DNA of 64,000 nt from Altericroceibacterium spongiae (GTDB lineage Bacteria > Pseudomonadota > Alphaproteobacteria > Sphingomonadales > Sphingomonadaceae), in assembly GCF_003610805.1 (NCBI RefSeq), contig NZ_RAPF01000010.1, positions 1 to 64,000 on the forward strand, written 5' to 3'. Below, one piece after another: positions 1-7,887 of this stretch. Each line of letters opens with the position of its first letter. The first letter of the stretch is position 1. The notes below the pieces were generated by a model, which worked only from the letters and a program-made list of their open reading frames with translations, had not been told where the DNA came from and searched no databases. A program made the translations under genes and the position numbers.

Positions 1-63
1 GCCAATCTGGTCTACAACTTTGATCGCCTGATCTTCCACGAACGGCGTGCAGCCACTGGATAG
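1..63 (+). mobile_element. Possible C-terminal end of a transposase, cut by window edge
   Basis: The first 20 codons stay open from the window edge and stop at 61-63. The peptide (ANLVYNFDRLIFHERR and four more residues) resembles the extreme C-terminus of DDE transposases, where an NLVYN-type helix precedes the stop; this is recall, not a search. The neighbouring acyl-CoA dehydrogenase remnant loses its homology at about 206, so positions 1 to about 206 may be the end of an insertion sequence lying inside that gene. No terminal repeat could be fixed because the other end lies outside the window. Confidence 0.3.
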
Positions 64-146
64 CTGCGCCTGAAATCAGCCATCAGCCTGAAAAGCGATG
101 AAGAAGGACCTGTGAAAGCCCGCCGCCACACCAGAAATGGCACCGC

Positions 147-359
147 TCACGCCGCAGACGAAAACCGGCCAATCATGCCACCAAACTCATGGTTATTGCG
201 GCTGTCCACCTCTCTGCCGACCTTCTCGGCAATGTCGAGCATCGCTTCGGTTGTTTCGAATGAATGCGCGGAAAAATGCTCTGCCTCGAACAGCTCTTCG
301 ATATGGAGCCAGTCCCGCAACATGAAAGTCAAATCGAGACGGTTAATGATATCTGTCAT
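147..359 (-). pseudogene. Acyl-CoA dehydrogenase, N-terminal remnant
   Basis: Seventy codons remain. About the first 50 residues (INRLDLTFMLRDWL, then an AHSFETTEAMLDIAEK helix) resemble the N-terminal helical domain of acyl-CoA dehydrogenases of the DmdC-like type. After residue 51 (about position 207) the resemblance ends and the frame runs into unrelated sequence that stops at 147. A normal enzyme has about 590 residues, so the FAD-binding and catalytic parts are gone. It lies downstream of two SDR genes on the same strand, so it was probably the last gene of a fatty-acid or side-chain catabolic operon before disruption by a putative element at the left edge. The call rests on recall of the family N-terminus. 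Confidence 0.55.
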
Positions 360-495
360 GAAAGCGATGTCCTGAATACCGAATTGTATATGCTTGCCCG
401 ACAGTGTTGCTCTTAATGAAGCTGTTCCATATTCCGTGTTGCTGCCAGACCGCAGGAATGGAGGAAAAGGGAACTTGTCCGCACGTCATTTCTGA

Positions 496-1278
496 TCAGA
501 TTCCCGGCACCGTGACGGTCATCCCGCCATCGACGATAATCGTCTGCCCGGTGATATATTGGCCTGCATTGGAGGCGAGAAACACAGCCGCTCCGGCTAT
601 GTCATCCGGTTCACCGATACGCCCCAGTGGCACACCGGCCAGAGCCTTTTTCCGATTGCTCCCGTCTTCCCACAATGCACGCGAGAAATCCGTGCGGATC
701 AGGCCAGGCGCAATACAATTTACACAGATATTCCGGGTTCCGTATTCCACAGCCAGATTACGGGCGAGCTGGAAATCCGCCGCTTTGGAAATGTTGTAAG
801 CGCCGATCGTTGCCGATCCTCGCAAACCGCCCATGGAGGATATCAGAACGATACGCCCCCCACCCCTATGCTCCATATCAGGCGCTACCAGAGTGGTGAG
901 CCAGTGACTGGACAGCAGATTTGTGCGCAGAATCTTTTCAAACTGCTCATCACTGATCCCCGCCATCGGTCCGTAATAGGGATTGGCTGCCGCATTGCAG
1001 ACAAGCACATCAACCGGCCCTAACTGCTTGCGCGTCTCGGTCACAAGCGCTTCCACCGCATCGCGCGAACCGACATTGGCCGCAAAAGGCACGGCTCTGC
1101 CTGCCCCTCGCCTATTGATCTCCTCGGCGACTTTATCGCAAGCGTCCTGCTTGCGGGAGGATACCATGACGTTAGCGCCGGCCGCCGCATAGGCTTCTGC
1201 AATGGCCCGCCCGATACCACGGGTAGCCCCCGTTACGATGGAGGTTTTTCCTTCGAGGCTAAACATAGGTTGCGTCAT
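496..1278 (-). CDS. Short-chain dehydrogenase/reductase (SDR), classical type
   Basis: A 260-residue NAD(P)-dependent oxidoreductase. The Rossmann glycine motif TGATRGIG is near residues 15-22, the NAAAN motif replaces the usual NNAG, and the catalytic Ser (ISSMGG) and YNISK Tyr/Lys follow. The C-terminus GQTIIVDGG is typical of 3-oxoacyl-ACP reductase-like and gluconate or alcohol dehydrogenase SDRs. The ATG at 1278 is preferred: it follows a GAGGG ribosome site and lies 8 bases after the upstream SDR stop. A longer open frame extends upstream but overlaps that SDR. The substrate is unknown. The operon with a second SDR and an acyl-CoA dehydrogenase remnant suggests hydroxyacyl or cyclic-alcohol oxidation (inference). 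Confidence 0.85.
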   Translation of the reverse strand: MTQPMFSLEGKTSIVTGATRGIGRAIAEAYAAAGANVMVSSRKQDACDKVAEEINRRGAGRAVPFAANVGSRDAVEALVTETRKQLGPVDVLVCNAAANPYYGPMAGISDEQFEKILRTNLLSSHWLTTLVAPDMEHRGGGRIVLISSMGGLRGSATIGAYNISKAADFQLARNLAVEYGTRNICVNCIAPGLIRTDFSRALWEDGSNRKKALAGVPLGRIGEPDDIAGAAVFLASNAGQYITGQTIIVDGGMTVTVPGI

Positions 1279-1286
1279 GCCATCCC

Positions 1287-2063
1287 TCACATCGCCGATA
1301 TGCCGCCATCTATCTTCAGCTCGGAAGCCGTCACGAAACGGCTTTCGTCCGATGCCAGATAGAGAACGGCCTGCGCCACTTCTTCCGCTTCGCCCAGGCG
1401 CCCCAGCGGAACCTGCTTTTCCAGCTTGGCCAGGACGGTGGCCTCTTCTTTGTCGCCGACCAAATCCTGCAGGATCGGGGTGCGGATGAAAGTCGGGTGC
1501 ACCGAATTGCAGCGCACATCCCACCCCTTGCGCGCGCAGTGCAGCGCCACCGACTTGGACAGCAGCCACACCGCCGCTTTTGACGCATTGTAATTGGCAA
1601 ACCCCGCCGAGGCGATCAGACCGGCGATCGAGGAAAGATTGACGATCGAGCCCGGCTGATTTTCGCGCAGCAAGGGAATGGCGTGTTTACAGCCCAGGAA
1701 CACACTGTCGACATTGATCGACATACCCCTGTGCCATTCGTCGAGATCGAAATCCTCTACTGAGCCGTTGAGCACCACCCCGGCATTGTTGACCAGCACC
1801 GAAAGGCCGCCCATCGCCTGACGCGCAAACTGCAATGCGGCAATCCATTCGTCCTCCCGGGTTACATCAAGACGGAAAGAAAGGGCCGCCTCCCTGCCCA
1901 GATCGGCATTGATCGCCGCCGCCTGATCCTGCGCAGCAGCATCATTCACATCGGTCATCAAAACCTGCGCACCTTCCTGCGCCAGCAGATGAGCGACAGC
2001 TGCACCGATCCCCTGCCCGGCACCGGTGATCAGTACTTTCTTGCCTGCAACGCGACCATTCAT
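1287..2063 (-). CDS. Short-chain dehydrogenase/reductase, cyclic alcohol or hydroxysteroid dehydrogenase-like
   Basis: A 258-residue classical SDR with cofactor motif TGAGQGIG, an acidic Asp after beta-2 (LMTDVND) that predicts NAD+ over NADP+, the NNAG motif, catalytic Ser in LSSIAG and YNASK. The overall pattern (VHPTFIRTPI, then LKIDGG) resembles cyclopentanol dehydrogenase and 3-alpha/20-beta-hydroxysteroid dehydrogenase relatives. It is the second gene of a minus-strand operon: its ATG overlaps the stop of the 78-codon gene upstream, and the next SDR starts 8 bases after its stop. The exact substrate cannot be read from sequence. Confidence 0.85.
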   Translation of the reverse strand: MNGRVAGKKVLITGAGQGIGAAVAHLLAQEGAQVLMTDVNDAAAQDQAAAINADLGREAALSFRLDVTREDEWIAALQFARQAMGGLSVLVNNAGVVLNGSVEDFDLDEWHRGMSINVDSVFLGCKHAIPLLRENQPGSIVNLSSIAGLIASAGFANYNASKAAVWLLSKSVALHCARKGWDVRCNSVHPTFIRTPILQDLVGDKEEATVLAKLEKQVPLGRLGEAEEVAQAVLYLASDESRFVTASELKIDGGISAM

Positions 2064-2296
2064 GCGGAAAAAACCTCGTGCTTCTGCAAAGGCCCGTCAC
2101 CGGCCAGCGGGATCAGCTTCCAATGGTCTTCTGCCCGCGCAATCGACCTGTGCGGATCGGCTGCGAAACAGCCTTTGCAGAAGCGCGTCCGCTCCGCCTC
2201 CAGCTGGGAAAGGCGTTCATTTGAGCAGGCCCAACCCGCCACGAACGCATACCATCGTTGAGCCGATTTTCGGCTTCTGCCTATTTGCTTCTGCAT
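2060..2296 (-). CDS. Small protein of unknown function, translationally coupled to SDR
   Basis: A 78-residue protein rich in Arg and Trp with three cysteines (one in AGWACS, two in RFCKGCF). I do not recognise it. Support for it being real: its ATG has a strong purine ribosome site (GGAGAGGAG) at good spacing, and its TGA overlaps the ATG of the following SDR, the usual sign of translational coupling. It is the first gene of the minus-strand operon, downstream of an intergenic region with operator-like repeats. It could be a truncated enzyme rather than a complete small protein; the CxxC arrangement alone does not show metal binding. Confidence 0.55.
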   Translation of the reverse strand: MQKQIGRSRKSAQRWYAFVAGWACSNERLSQLEAERTRFCKGCFAADPHRSIARAEDHWKLIPLAGDGPLQKHEVFSA

Positions 2297-2311
2297 CTTT
2301 TCTCCTCTCCA

Positions 2312-2323
2312 TTTGTCCTACGA
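2312..2323 (-). promoter_or_regulatory. Candidate regulator site, copy 1 (TCGTAGGACAAA on minus strand)
   Basis: Read on the minus strand this is TCGTAGGACAAA. It matches the plus-strand element at 2431-2442 at 10 of 12 positions, in inverted orientation. It lies just upstream of the ribosome site of the minus-strand operon. The TNGTNNNACNA shape recalls GntR-family operators; no GntR gene is in the window. Confidence 0.4.
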
Positions 2324-2430
2324 TCCGAGTATTAAAAAAGCAAGCCATGCATTTAATAACCGAACATCTCCTCGATATATTGCCTTTTTCAGCTAAAAAT
2401 TATCACCTCCAAGAAAGCTGCAAATTTATT

Positions 2431-2442
2431 TTGTAGGACATA
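2431..2442 (+). promoter_or_regulatory. Candidate regulator site, copy 2 (TTGTAGGACATA)
   Basis: The partner of the element at 2312-2323, in the opposite orientation about 119 bases away. The pair is placed to control both divergent units. The assignment to a GntR-type regulator is inference from shape only. Confidence 0.4.
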
Positions 2443-2563
2443 AGATATACATATGAGGAGATGATAATCTTATGCTCCTTCAGCAAAACCTCATAAAACT
2501 GCTGCCACCTGACCGCTTAACTATCCACTCTTGACAGTCCGACCACCGACATTATCGATATAG

Positions 2564-2575
2564 TTCTATATAGAA
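2564..2575. promoter_or_regulatory. Perfect 12-base palindrome TTCTATATAGAA
   Basis: A perfect palindrome about 175 bases before the SMP-30-like gene. It could be an operator or part of an AT-rich promoter; nothing more can be supported. Confidence 0.25.
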
Positions 2576-2750
2576 TGTTATTGACCGGCATCGGCATGTA
2601 CAGGCTGTCAGCTTTATTGCCCTGGTAATGAACCAACCCAGGTCTGCTGCAGACACCTCGCCAGTGAGTTCCCACCCGGCGTCAGGGGAAAACCACTCCC
2701 CGGCACAGGCAGGAAACCGAACCAAAATTAATCAATAAAAGGAGCAGGAT

Positions 2751-3662
2751 ATGGAGCTGGATGTAATAGCTGAAGGGTTGCACTTCCCGGAAGGGCCAGT
2801 GGTTATGCCCGATGGTTCTGTCATCTTCGTAGAACTGGCGGCAGGAAGATTATCGCGCAGCTGGGGCAACGGAAAAATCGAAACCATTGCCGAACTGGGT
2901 GGCTGCCCGGCCGGTGCCGCTTTAGGCCCGGATGGCGCAGTCTATGTAGCCAATCTGGGTGGCATGGATATGTCGACAATGGATGCACTGGACGGCCCTG
3001 GCAATGAGGGGCGCGTGGAACGTGTCGATCTGACAAATGGGACATTCGAGCGTCTCTACGACAGTTGCGATGGGCAGCCACTCTCCGCACCCGACGATCT
3101 TGTTTTCGACGATGACGGCGGTTTCTGGCTCACCGATCTCGGCAAAGATTTCGCGCGCCATCGTGAATATGGCGGCCTGTATTATGGTAAAGCAGATGGT
3201 TCGCTGATTAGTTGCGGACGTTATCCGGCAGTCGCTCTGAATGGCGTGGGCCTCGCTCCCGACGGCAAGACACTCTATACATCGTCCACTACCACGTCTC
3301 GCTTATGGTCCATACCGGTCGAAGCGCCCGGCCAGCTCGAACCGGCAGGCCACGCCATGCGTGCCGGCAGCCCCAAAACAGGTGAATTAATGGCCACTAT
3401 CCCCGGAGACTGTGGTGTCGACAGCCTTGCCGTTACGGCTTCCGGGGCCGTCTGCGTGGCCACACTCTATCGAGGAGGGATCACAACGGTCCGCCAGGAC
3501 GGTACCATGGACTATCTCCACCTGCCGGACGAATACACCACCAACATCGCATTTGGCGGTGAGGACATGCGCTCAGCCTATATTACGCTGTCGGCCAGTG
3601 GCAGAATTATACGTATGCGATGGAAAGAGCCCGGCCTTAAACTCAACTACGGACTTTACTGA
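2751..3662 (+). CDS. SMP-30/gluconolactonase-like beta-propeller hydrolase
   Basis: A 303-residue protein without a signal peptide. It begins with the family signature GLHFPEGPVVMPDG and continues with repeated propeller blades (LGPDGAVYVAN, FDDDGGFWLTD, LAPDGKTLY). Family members bind a divalent metal and hydrolyse sugar lactones; here the metal-site Glu (FPEGP) and Asp in the blade motifs are visible. The ATG follows GGAGCAGG. Set divergently from an SDR operon and close to a zinc alcohol dehydrogenase, it may hydrolyse a lactone made by one of those dehydrogenases (inference). The substrate is undetermined because this family is annotated loosely. Confidence 0.8.
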   Translation: MELDVIAEGLHFPEGPVVMPDGSVIFVELAAGRLSRSWGNGKIETIAELGGCPAGAALGPDGAVYVANLGGMDMSTMDALDGPGNEGRVERVDLTNGTFERLYDSCDGQPLSAPDDLVFDDDGGFWLTDLGKDFARHREYGGLYYGKADGSLISCGRYPAVALNGVGLAPDGKTLYTSSTTTSRLWSIPVEAPGQLEPAGHAMRAGSPKTGELMATIPGDCGVDSLAVTASGAVCVATLYRGGITTVRQDGTMDYLHLPDEYTTNIAFGGEDMRSAYITLSASGRIIRMRWKEPGLKLNYGLY

Positions 3663-3720
3663 AAGTAATAACACCCCAGACCAGCTCGCAATGGCGAGCG
3701 ATATAGGCGACTAACTTTCT

Positions 3721-3756
3721 GCAAGCACGCCAATATGGTTATGTTGGCGTGCTTGC
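3721..3756. terminator. Strong stem-loop between convergent genes
   Basis: A perfect 13-base inverted repeat (GCAAGCACGCCAA and its complement) with a 10-base loop lies between the convergent SMP-30-like and HNH genes. It lacks a clear U-tract on either side, so it may end transcription from both sides weakly or protect mRNA ends. Confidence 0.5.
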
Positions 3757-3847
3757 AGCTCTAAATTTCGGTTGGAAAGCTATAATCTTCGGAAGTCTGA
3801 GAGCAAAGCGCGGTTTAACATCAAACGGAGGAGATCATCCGCTCAGA

Positions 3848-4762
3848 CTAATGTTTGTAACAATGTTCCCTGTGCCAGGTGAGATAGGCGGGATGTGGCC
3901 GGTCTCCCGGTTTGACCGGCACGATGGCCCGTCCGGTTGGATTGAGCATGGCGCGGATACTGTCCTGATCGTTGGCCTGCCGGCTGACAAGAATTGTCAG
4001 ATCGTTCTGCAAGCCGATCAGACCACGATCGAACATCCAGTGGACAGTACCTGACAGCGCAATACCATTATTCACACTATCCGGCCCGTCACTGGCCACA
4101 GGGCGGATATGCGCAGCCTCCACCTCCGCCCGCCCGCCTCCATTGATGAGTTTGAGACCGGTGATGGCACATCGCGCATCATACGCCATAACGACACGCT
4201 GCCGAAACAGGCGGTCACGCACAAGGCGCGAGCCCAGACAGGCCATACGATCGCGCGCGACTTCATGGATAAAAGGCTGATGGTCCTCCCGAAGTCTGTT
4301 TCCGGGTCCATCATCTTCGAAAACGGGTTGATCCAGCCGGGGCAGGAAATCACCCAGCTCGGCAAGGCCGCGATCGACGATGCGATTGAAATCCGCATTC
4401 GATAAAGATCGTACGGCCGATTGTGCCCTGCCTGAAATAACACCCCTTTCATTCAGAACGCCTTGTTCAAGCACCCCTTCAGGACCGTTGAAAGGGACCG
4501 GGTTAATAAAATCGAGATAGCTACCGCGCTCAATCAAGGCGAGATACATGCCATCCGTTTCAGGGTCAGGGACAACCTGTTCTATCTTGGCGACCGCGAA
4601 ATATCCGCGCGTTTGGCGGATCTTGCTGGGCTCATAATAAACGATCCAGTCCCCGATGCAGGCGCGTACCCGCTGCAAATATTGCGGCGGGAACTGATAT
4701 CGTTCCGCTGGAACATCCTTATAAACAGAATCGGGCCGATGGATGAATACGCCTTTACCCAT
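3848..4762 (-). CDS. HNH endonuclease, orphan
   Basis: A 304-residue protein whose C-terminal third carries the HNH core: EAAHI (first His), NNGIAL (Asn) and HWMFD (last His). This pattern is found in stand-alone HNH proteins often labelled putative restriction endonucleases. The N-terminal part begins GVFIHRPDSVYKD and contains IGDWIVYYEP and TRGYFAVAKI, which resemble a conserved DNA- or base-sensing domain of the same family (recall). The start at 4762 is chosen from that family N-terminus; an ATG at 4843 would add 27 residues with no better ribosome site. No methyltransferase or other restriction partner is adjacent, so it may be a solitary defence nuclease. Confidence 0.75.
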   Translation of the reverse strand: MGKGVFIHRPDSVYKDVPAERYQFPPQYLQRVRACIGDWIVYYEPSKIRQTRGYFAVAKIEQVVPDPETDGMYLALIERGSYLDFINPVPFNGPEGVLEQGVLNERGVISGRAQSAVRSLSNADFNRIVDRGLAELGDFLPRLDQPVFEDDGPGNRLREDHQPFIHEVARDRMACLGSRLVRDRLFRQRVVMAYDARCAITGLKLINGGGRAEVEAAHIRPVASDGPDSVNNGIALSGTVHWMFDRGLIGLQNDLTILVSRQANDQDSIRAMLNPTGRAIVPVKPGDRPHPAYLTWHREHCYKH

Positions 4763-5107
4763 ATAAGAGAAGTAACGAGGGTAAGCGCGGAAGAAAATCC
4801 ATTTGTTGCGCGGTGCAGAACAAGAACAAGACCGCATAAACATTTACACACTTCAAGAGTTCCCGGCATTACACTGAGTTTTATTCAACGCGCCATGTGC
4901 ACATAAGGCGGTATTACCGGAACCTCATATTCTCTAAACAGGTTCCATGAAGGGACAGGTGGCGTGCAGCCTGCGTCTGGTCACCGGATTAAGTCTCATC
5001 CGACCGACCACCGGGGCAGGTACAGACGTCGCATATACACCTGCTCTCTTCGCCCCCCGCCTATTGGCGCCGCGCGATATTGCATTCAACCGGAAGGAGA
5101 ATTGAAG
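4763..5107. other. Divergent gap before HNH and alcohol dehydrogenase genes
   Basis: 345 bases without a supported gene. The notable content is the inverted repeat GGAACC-N16-GGTTCC at 4919-4946, listed separately. A GGAAGGAG ribosome site lies just before the ATG at 5108. Confidence 0.5.
4919..4946. promoter_or_regulatory. Inverted repeat GGAACC-N16-GGTTCC, near-match to sigma-EcfG promoter on both strands
   Basis: Either strand reads GGAAC, 17 bases, then GGTT. The sigma-EcfG consensus is GGAAC-N16/17-CGTT, so the -35 half is exact and the -10 half has one mismatch. It sits 162 bases before the alcohol dehydrogenase and 157 bases before the HNH gene. It may be a weak bidirectional stress promoter or an unrelated operator. 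Confidence 0.3.
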
Positions 5108-6139
5108 ATGCGTGCCACCATCATGTACGGCCCTCATGAAGTCGGCATCGAAAATGTCCCCGATGCAGCCATCAAGGATCCGACCGACGCGGTTATTCGC
5201 ATTACCCGCGCCTGCATTTGCGGCAGCGATTTGTGGTTTTATAAAGACGGGCCTGCGGTCGATCATCAGGCCATGGGCCATGAAGCGATCGGCATTGTGG
5301 AAGATGTTGGCAGCGCGGTTCAGACGATCAGGCCGGGCCAGCTCGTTATCATGCCCTTCGTCTACTCCGACGGCTCCTGTTTGTTCTGCGATGAAGGCCT
5401 GCAAACGGCCTGCGTCCATGGCGGCACTTTCGGTGTCGGTGGAGAGGCGGCGGGAGCGCAGGCCGAAGCACTGCGCATTCCTTATGCCGACGGCACGTTA
5501 TATCCGCTGAATGTCGATCCCGACGATGCGCTTATGCCATCGCTTCTCAGCCTTTCCGATGTGATGGGCACCGGCTATCACGCCGCTGTCAGCGCACAGG
5601 TCGGGCCGGGTCATACAGTCGCCGTGGTGGGTGACGGTGCCGTCGGCCTGTGCGGTGTGATCGCCGCCAGGAAGCTCGGTGCCGAACAGATTATCATTAT
5701 GGGCCATCATGAGGATCGCATCGCACTGGCGCAAGAATTCGGCGCAACCGATGTGGTGCGCGAAAGAGGTGATGCCGCCAGCGAGCGCGTCCATGAACTG
5801 ACAGGCGGTTTCGGCGTCAAATCGGTGCTCGAATGCGTGGGCAGCGAGCAGGCGATGAACACCGCGCTCGGCGTGGTTCGCCCGGGTGGCGCCGTCGGCC
5901 GTGTCGGCGTCGCTCATTACGACACATTGCCCGGTCAGGATACGTTTTATCGGAATGTGACGGTCTCAGGCGGCCCCGCCCCGGCACGCGCTTATATCGA
6001 TGAGCTGCTGCCCGATGTCATGTCCGGCAAAATCCAGCCGGGCAAGGTGTTCGACAGCACGATCGGCCTCGATGGCGTGCCCGAGGGCTATCGGGCGATG
6101 AATGAACGCCAGTCACTCAAAGTCCTGATTCGTCCGTAA
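5108..6139 (+). CDS. Zinc-dependent alcohol dehydrogenase (MDR superfamily)
   Basis: A 343-residue medium-chain dehydrogenase. Catalytic zinc ligands are the Cys in ICGSDLW and the His/Glu in GHEAIGIVEDVG. A cysteine cluster (GSCLFCDEGLQTAC) takes the place of the structural-zinc lobe. The NAD(P) site is VVGDGAVGLCGV. This version is common in alphaproteobacteria as a threonine- or formaldehyde-dehydrogenase-like enzyme of unsettled substrate. The start at 5108 has the ribosome site GGAAGGAG and matches the family N-terminus (MRATIMYGP). It stands alone, with no gene close on either side in the same direction. Confidence 0.85.
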   Translation: MRATIMYGPHEVGIENVPDAAIKDPTDAVIRITRACICGSDLWFYKDGPAVDHQAMGHEAIGIVEDVGSAVQTIRPGQLVIMPFVYSDGSCLFCDEGLQTACVHGGTFGVGGEAAGAQAEALRIPYADGTLYPLNVDPDDALMPSLLSLSDVMGTGYHAAVSAQVGPGHTVAVVGDGAVGLCGVIAARKLGAEQIIIMGHHEDRIALAQEFGATDVVRERGDAASERVHELTGGFGVKSVLECVGSEQAMNTALGVVRPGGAVGRVGVAHYDTLPGQDTFYRNVTVSGGPAPARAYIDELLPDVMSGKIQPGKVFDSTIGLDGVPEGYRAMNERQSLKVLIRP

Positions 6140-6226
6140 CCCGAACAGGCTGCGCTGCGCGACCCCGGCTGACTGCTCCCTATTCTGCGCACGCCACCCG
6201 ATGAAGTGATCTGGCGGCATGACGGC

Positions 6227-6252
6227 GGGCGCGCTTTCTGATAAAGGCGCCC
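6227..6252 (+). terminator. Possible terminator after alcohol dehydrogenase
   Basis: GGGCGC and GCGCCC flank a 14-base loop, followed by GTTT. The stem is only 6 bases and the U-tract short, so the call is weak. Confidence 0.3.
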
Positions 6253-6296
6253 GTTTAGGGGCCGACGGGCCATGACATTTGGGAAAGTTCGGACAA

Positions 6297-7265
6297 GTGA
6301 CCAAGGCGAATCTGCCGATCTGTGTTGCGGCACTCTATCAGTTTACGCCCTTTGACGATCATGCAGCGCTTCAACAGCCGCTGCTCGATGCCTGTCTTGC
6401 GCAAGGGGTCAAAGGCACATTGCTGCTGGCCCATGAAGGTATTAACGGAACGATTGCCGGCTCCGATGCCGGGATCGAGGCGACGCTCGATTATATCCGC
6501 ACCCTGCCCGGCTGCGCGGCGATAGAGGTAAAGATATCGCGGGCACTGGAAATGCCTTTCTACCGGATGAAGGTGCGGCTGAAGAAAGAAATCGTCACTA
6601 TGGGCGAACCGGATATCGATCCGGTGGAAGGTGTCGGTGCTTATGTCGCACCCGATGAATGGAATGCGCTGATCGAAGACCCGGACACGATTGTGATCGA
6701 TACGCGCAACGATTATGAAGTGGCTATCGGCACTTTCAAAGGGGCGATCGACCCGAAAACGAAATCCTTCCGCGAATTTCCCGAATGGTTCCAGCAGCAC
6801 CGCGCGGAATTCGCAAAAGACGGCAAACAGCCGAAAATCGCGATGTTCTGCACCGGCGGCATTCGCTGCGAAAAGGCCACCGCTTATGTCAAAGCGCAGG
6901 GACTGGACGACGTCTACCACCTCAAAGGCGGCATTCTCGCTTATCTCGAACAAGTACCCGAAGAACGATCCACATGGGAAGGCGATTGTTTCGTGTTCGA
7001 TGAAAGAGTGAGTGTGAAACACGGGCTCCATCTGGGCGATTACGCTTTGTGCCGCGCCTGCCGCATGCCGCTGACCCGGGAAGAATGCGAATCCGATCTT
7101 TATGAGGAAGGGGTAAGCTGCCCCTATTGCCATGAAGAACGGACCGATGAGCAGCGCCGGCGTTATGCCGAACGCCAGCGCCAGACCGAACTGGCCGAAC
7201 AGCGCGGCATGACCCATATCGCCGCCGCCGCTGACCAGGAGCTTTCTCATAAGGCCGATGACTGA
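6297..7265 (+). CDS. trhO: tRNA uridine(34) hydroxylase TrhO (rhodanese-like, formerly YceA)
   Basis: A 322-residue protein of the YceA/TrhO family, which forms 5-hydroxyuridine at position 34 of certain tRNAs using oxygen. Seen: an N-terminal acylphosphatase-like domain with [10 protein letters not shown], a central rhodanese domain with the active-site loop [11 protein letters not shown], and a C-terminal cysteine-rich zinc-like region (CRACRMPL and CPYCHEE). The GTG at 6297 is preferred because GGGAAAG lies nine bases upstream; a TTG at 6279 is the alternative. It overlaps the following glutathione S-transferase gene by 8 bases, so the two are cotranscribed. Confidence 0.9.
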   Translation: MTKANLPICVAALYQFTPFDDHAALQQPLLDACLAQGVKGTLLLAHEGINGTIAGSDAGIEATLDYIRTLPGCAAIEVKISRALEMPFYRMKVRLKKEIVTMGEPDIDPVEGVGAYVAPDEWNALIEDPDTIVIDTRNDYEVAIGTFKGAIDPKTKSFREFPEWFQQHRAEFAKDGKQPKIAMFCTGGIRCEKATAYVKAQGLDDVYHLKGGILAYLEQVPEERSTWEGDCFVFDERVSVKHGLHLGDYALCRACRMPLTREECESDLYEEGVSCPYCHEERTDEQRRRYAERQRQTELAEQRGMTHIAAAADQELSHKADD

Positions 7266-7881
7266 ACCGATCCTCTACAGCTTTCGTCGCTGCCCCTATG
7301 CCATGCGTGCCCGGCTCGCTTTGCATGTCAGCGAGACACAATGCGAAGTCCGCGAAATTCTGCTGCGCGACAAGCCCGAAGCCATGCTCGAAGCCTCGCC
7401 CAAAGGAACCGTCCCGGTTTTGATCCTCGGCGATGGAACGGTGGTGGATGAGAGTATCGAGATCATGCGCTGGGCGCTTGCGCGGAACGATCCGCAAGGC
7501 TGGCTGGAGGGAGACGATACCGAATTGCTCACCGCCAATGACGGGCCGTTCAAACATCATCTCGACCGCTACAAATATGAAACCCGGCATAATAGCGATC
7601 CGATCGAACATCGCCGCGCCGCGCTCGCCATCCTGCAACAGCTCGAAGAGCGGCTGGCTGCGCAACCCTATCTGTGCGGTAAAAAAGAAACACTTACCGA
7701 TATGGCGATCCGCCCCTTTATCCGGCAATTCGCGGCGACCGACCGGGAATGGTTCAATGCTCAGCCGCTGCCCCGCCTGCAAGCCTGGCTGGATGCGTTT
7801 CTGCAATCTGAGCTGTTCGCAAGTGTGATGGTCAAACGCGCGCAATGGCAGCCCGGTACACCGGGCGAAGCGCTGTTCTGA
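7258..7881 (+). CDS. Glutathione S-transferase family protein
   Basis: A 207-residue protein with an N-terminal thioredoxin-fold domain: [15 protein letters not shown] carries the glutathione-site Cys, KGTVPVL the cis-proline and DESIEIM the gamma-glutamyl contact. An all-helical C-terminal domain follows. The CPYA motif suggests a glutaredoxin-like GST that works by thiol exchange rather than conjugation (inference). Its ATG lies inside the end of trhO, so expression is coupled. The convergent MFS gene ends 6 bases after its stop. Confidence 0.85.
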   Translation: MTEPILYSFRRCPYAMRARLALHVSETQCEVREILLRDKPEAMLEASPKGTVPVLILGDGTVVDESIEIMRWALARNDPQGWLEGDDTELLTANDGPFKHHLDRYKYETRHNSDPIEHRRAALAILQQLEERLAAQPYLCGKKETLTDMAIRPFIRQFAATDREWFNAQPLPRLQAWLDAFLQSELFASVMVKRAQWQPGTPGEALF

Positions 7882-7887
7882 ACGCGG

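Larger units (their letters stand above)
2297..2750. other. Divergent control region between SDR operon and SMP-30-like gene
   Basis: This 454-base AT-rich gap separates divergent genes and contains no convincing coding frame. It holds two copies of a 12-base GTAGGACA-type element in opposite orientation and a perfect TTCTATATAGAA palindrome, listed separately. Both transcription units probably start here. Confidence 0.6.

Noticed and set aside
1279-1569. N-terminal extension of the second SDR to 357 residues
   Set aside because: It overlaps the upstream SDR, is low-complexity, and a normal start with ribosome site exists at 1278.
6255-7250. 331-codon open frame on the minus strand
   Set aside because: It is antisense to trhO, which is certain.
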